Origin: Ecdyonurus torrentis
Taxonomy: Eukaryota > Arthropoda > Insecta > Ephemeroptera > Heptageniidae
Assembly: GCA_949318235.1 (NCBI GenBank)
Contig: OX439127.1
Location: 5,228,932 to 5,292,931 of the forward strand
Length of the DNA stretch: 64,000 nucleotides
Direction: 5' to 3'
Made by a program: the position numbers and the translations under genes
Part shown: positions 61,576 through 64,000 of the stretch, piece by piece
How the letters are laid out: every line of letters begins with the position of its first letter
Position numbering within the stretch: position 1 is the stretch's first letter
The notes under the pieces: model-generated
What the model was told of the DNA's origin: nothing
The model's database searches: none
Seen by the model: the letters and a program-made list of their open reading frames with translations, nothing else

Positions 61576-61918
61576 TTAAAGGAATAGACCAGAGAAAAAC
61601 ATCAGCATTTATATCACAAAACACTGGAGGGGATTTACATAAATAACTTTGGTTGGTCTCAAAACCCAACAGTAGCCCCGTAGCAGTGATCAGAATATTC
61701 AATTTATGCAACCCGCATAACATTTTCATACTAATTTTTGCATGTTTCTGACGTCATAAACATGAATTTTCACGCAAATTGCATACTTTACAGTTTTATC
61801 ACGCTCTCTCGAGGGGCTACATTAACATTCTTGTAAAAATTGTCATCACTTTTGAAGATCCCATTTCGTGTTTATACATTAAAAAGCACATGTTGTTTTA
61901 TGTGGTCTATGGCTTTAA
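61576..61918 (-). mobile_element. Family A MITE, full length, well preserved
   Basis: TTAAAGGAATAGACCAGAG to GTGGTCTATGGCTTTAA with intact CTGACGTCATAAA. A good reference copy for the family. Confidence 0.95.
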
Positions 61919-62020
61919 GAAATTGCAGTTATATTGATTCTTATATATATTTATTATTATTATTAGTGTTTTTAATTTAAAAGTATTGCAGTCTATTTTT
62001 ATTAAATTTTTTAACATAAT

Positions 62021-63135
62021 TTTAACATAAATTATGCCGGCATGGAACAAACTGTGCTGCATATATACTAGCATAATTATGACGTATTTATCTTTGTCCG
62101 TGCATAAGTATGATATATATTGCTATTTTACACTTTTATTACAATGTACTATAAATATGGCAAAATTACACCGTCTTTTTAGAAGCTTGATAATGTGCAT
62201 TTTTTTTTTTTTTACTAATTATTTTATTTATATATTATATTTTTTCCAATTGTTTACTATTATGATGGTACTTGAAAAATATTCAATGAACAAACAATGT
62301 AAAATAAAGTTAAAAATTCGTAATGCATACCTTACGGAAAAATCGTTATCATAAATACGTGATAACAATTAAAAACCATTTATTTCATTGATTCAAATTC
62401 GTTTGAAATTTTCAAATGATAATTTTTTACATACTTAGAAAGCCAAAGTATACAAGACTGGTAGCTAAGATATTGTACTCTTATTACTCGACGTACTGAT
62501 ACATGCATGGTTTTAAAATAGAATGTCATTAACAAAAGTTGGTTGCAGCAGACAATTAGTCTAATTTTTACGGCCATTGTGTTTAGACATTGATTTGTTA
62601 CGCATACTTTAGTTGTCATAAATTCTTTATTTTTATTTTTTTTTTGCATACTTTTAAGTTGAAATTTACATTCCACAGTAGATACAAAATACTCATGTTA
62701 ATTACAAATAACTAATTTTTATTAAAGGCGTAGAACACCTTGAACAAAAAAGTTGCGTAATATCCTAACAAACCTGAAAATCAACGTTAATTTGGCCGGA
62801 GTCATTGATTTCTAATTTATTTTCCATTCACAAAATGCTGCTGCCGGTCACTGACGTCACAGCTCGCCCGGCTTACTTGCGCGTGGACCAGGCAAGCTGT
62901 GACGTCAGTGACCGGCAGCGGCATTTTGTGAATGGAAAATAAATTAGAAATAAATGACTCCGGCCAAATTAACATTGATTTTCAGGTTTGTTAGGATATT
63001 ACGCAACTTTTTTGTTCAAGGTGTTCTACACCTTTAAACTTATCATTACTATAAATTTCATTTTCTAATTTTTTAACCAAGTAGTATGCTCAAATAATAA
63101 TGTGTCGAGCTACCTTACAAAGGTACAATATGTAT
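62021..63135. repeat. Duplicated block D2 (partner at 53.1-54.2 kb)
   Basis: Collinear with D1 from TTATGCCGGCATGGAACAAA to GTCGAGCTACCTTACAAAGG. Contains the foldback MITE at 62722. A 106-codon plus frame and a 98-codon minus frame here are not preserved in D1. Confidence 0.88.
62722..63037. mobile_element. Near-perfect foldback MITE flanked by TTAA (family D)
   Basis: TTAAAGGCGTAGAACACC and GGTGTTCTACACCTTTAA. Arms of about 150 nt differ at about five positions; loop about 20 nt. Each arm contains CACTGACGTCACAG. D1 has a single TTAA (GAATTAACATTAC) at the corresponding place. The AGGCGTAGAACACC end resembles the family A variant end AGGCATAGAAAAC. Confidence 0.95.
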
Positions 63136-63424
63136 TGTCACATCTCTGTAGTGTACGTGACTTGACTGCAGTGACGTCAGCCAAGCTTCAGTTCCAACAA
63201 CCCAGACTAAATATGAGAGCTGAAACTGTTGTAAAGTTGAACTGGCGACAAAATAATGATCTCATTTCTACATTCCAGACATAGTTCAATGATACCACAG
63301 TATGCAAAATATACTTTTAGTCATACTTCTGATGACGTCACTGCTTTACGGCAGTTAGAGCATTGTGGAGATTTCTATATGGTAACATTCCACTAGTATT
63401 TCATCAGCAAAATATTGTAATTTA
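63038..63424. other. End of block D2 and unique sequence with two TGACGTCA
   Basis: TGACGTCA at 63171 (GCAGTGACGTCAGCC) and 63331 (GATGACGTCACTGC), outside any recognised MITE. A 60-codon frame has no known domain. Confidence 0.45.
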
Positions 63425-63708
63425 TACACTCGAAAAAATAGTGCATTACGTTACTTACGAATCTTAACTTATTTAAGATAATCACTTTTAAGTTATTATG
63501 AGTATAGCTAAAATAATGCATTTTAGCAAGTTATTGAAAATAGTCAATTTAAGTTGTTTTAAGTTTATTTAAGCTATTTGAAGTTAAAATAGCTAAGGTA
63601 ATAACTTGCTAAAATGAATTATTTTAGTTACTCAATAACTTCAAAGTGCATTATCTTAAATAAGTTAGGATTCGTAACGAAACTAATGCACCAATTTTTA
63701 GAGTGTAT
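63425..63708. mobile_element. MITE with TACACTCGAAAAAATAGTGC ends
   Basis: TACACTCGAAAAAATAGTGC on the left and GCACCAATTTTTAGAGTGTA on the right are inverted. Next inward, TTACGAATCTTAACTTATTT pairs with AAATAAGTTAGGATTCGTAA. A second inner palindrome uses AATAACTTGCTAAAAT. TA flanks fit a Tc1/mariner-type derivative. About 284 bp. Confidence 0.8.
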
Positions 63709-64000
63709 ATTTAAAAAATAAAATATACGCAACAATTCACATATTTTACTTTCCTATATAAAATACAACAATTTCAAGAACTGAGATTTCCAAAGTCTTC
63801 TATAAAAACAATGATGTCATGTGATGATCTTTTATTTATTATTTGCGATTTATTTTATTATTGTGAGAAGATAAATAATCTTTTACTTTACACCAGCGAA
63901 ATAAACTAACTAAGAATTGCTTTATTATTCTAGAATTATTTCTTGGAATATTTTATTTTAATGATGTTTTAAATGATGTCACTGCGATAGAAAATTTTTG
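63709..64000. other. AT-rich sequence to the window end
   Basis: Nothing recognised. Confidence 0.4.

Noticed and set aside
62034..62676. 106- and 98-codon open frames on opposite strands
   Set aside because: Neither is maintained in the duplicate block at 53.1-54.2 kb, as would be expected for a real gene.

Overview
The window is AT-rich animal-type nuclear DNA (roughly three quarters A+T by eye). I find no convincing protein-coding gene, rRNA or functional tRNA in it. The open reading frames are short, lie in low-complexity DNA or inside repeats (for example the antisense strand of a tRNA-derived SINE), and none shows a recognisable domain. The mix of tRNA-headed SINEs, TTAA- and TA-flanked MITEs, non-autonomous hAT elements, foldback elements and long (TA)n, (CT)n and (CA)n microsatellites indicates a metazoan, probably an invertebrate with a transposon-rich genome. 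I cannot name the species.

The window is mostly layered repeats. Family A is a TTAA-flanked MITE of about 340 bp, full, partial or interrupted about twenty times. Family B is a MITE of about 300 bp with TATAGGGTGTATGC-type ends and a TA-like target, about seventeen copies. Four TTAA insertions can be compared with an empty site visible in this window or in the interrupted repeat, which supports a piggyBac-like TTAA target.

Layout: 0-11 kb carries A and B copies, a (CT)n tract, two tandem-repeat blocks and two tRNA-derived SINEs. 11-38 kb is dominated by old low-copy duplications: a roughly 0.9 kb repeat at 14.2-16.4 kb, a pair at 16.8/18.1 kb, and a multi-kilobase higher-order repeat spanning about 24.2-36.3 kb. 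ATCGAT-ended hairpin elements sit at 12.8, 27.4, 37.2 and 39.5 kb. 38-44 kb holds two hAT elements with exact 8-bp target duplications and a five-unit minisatellite. 44-57 kb is rich in microsatellites, three of which adjoin direct repeats of the AGGTCA nuclear-receptor half-site. 57-64 kb holds several long-armed foldback MITEs, a third hAT element of 1.2 kb, a truncated SINE, and the second copy of a roughly 1 kb duplication whose partner is at 53.2 kb.

The elements do not form a pathway; they form an insertion chronology. A sits inside B (41.2 kb), A inside a SINE (10 kb), SINEs inside A (20.4 kb) and inside B (61.1 kb), and a CCAAT-rich segment inside A (50.9 kb). The most notable non-obvious signal is that at least four otherwise unrelated MITE families each carry the palindromic core of a CRE/ATF site (TGACGTCA), making that motif greatly over-represented for so AT-rich a region.
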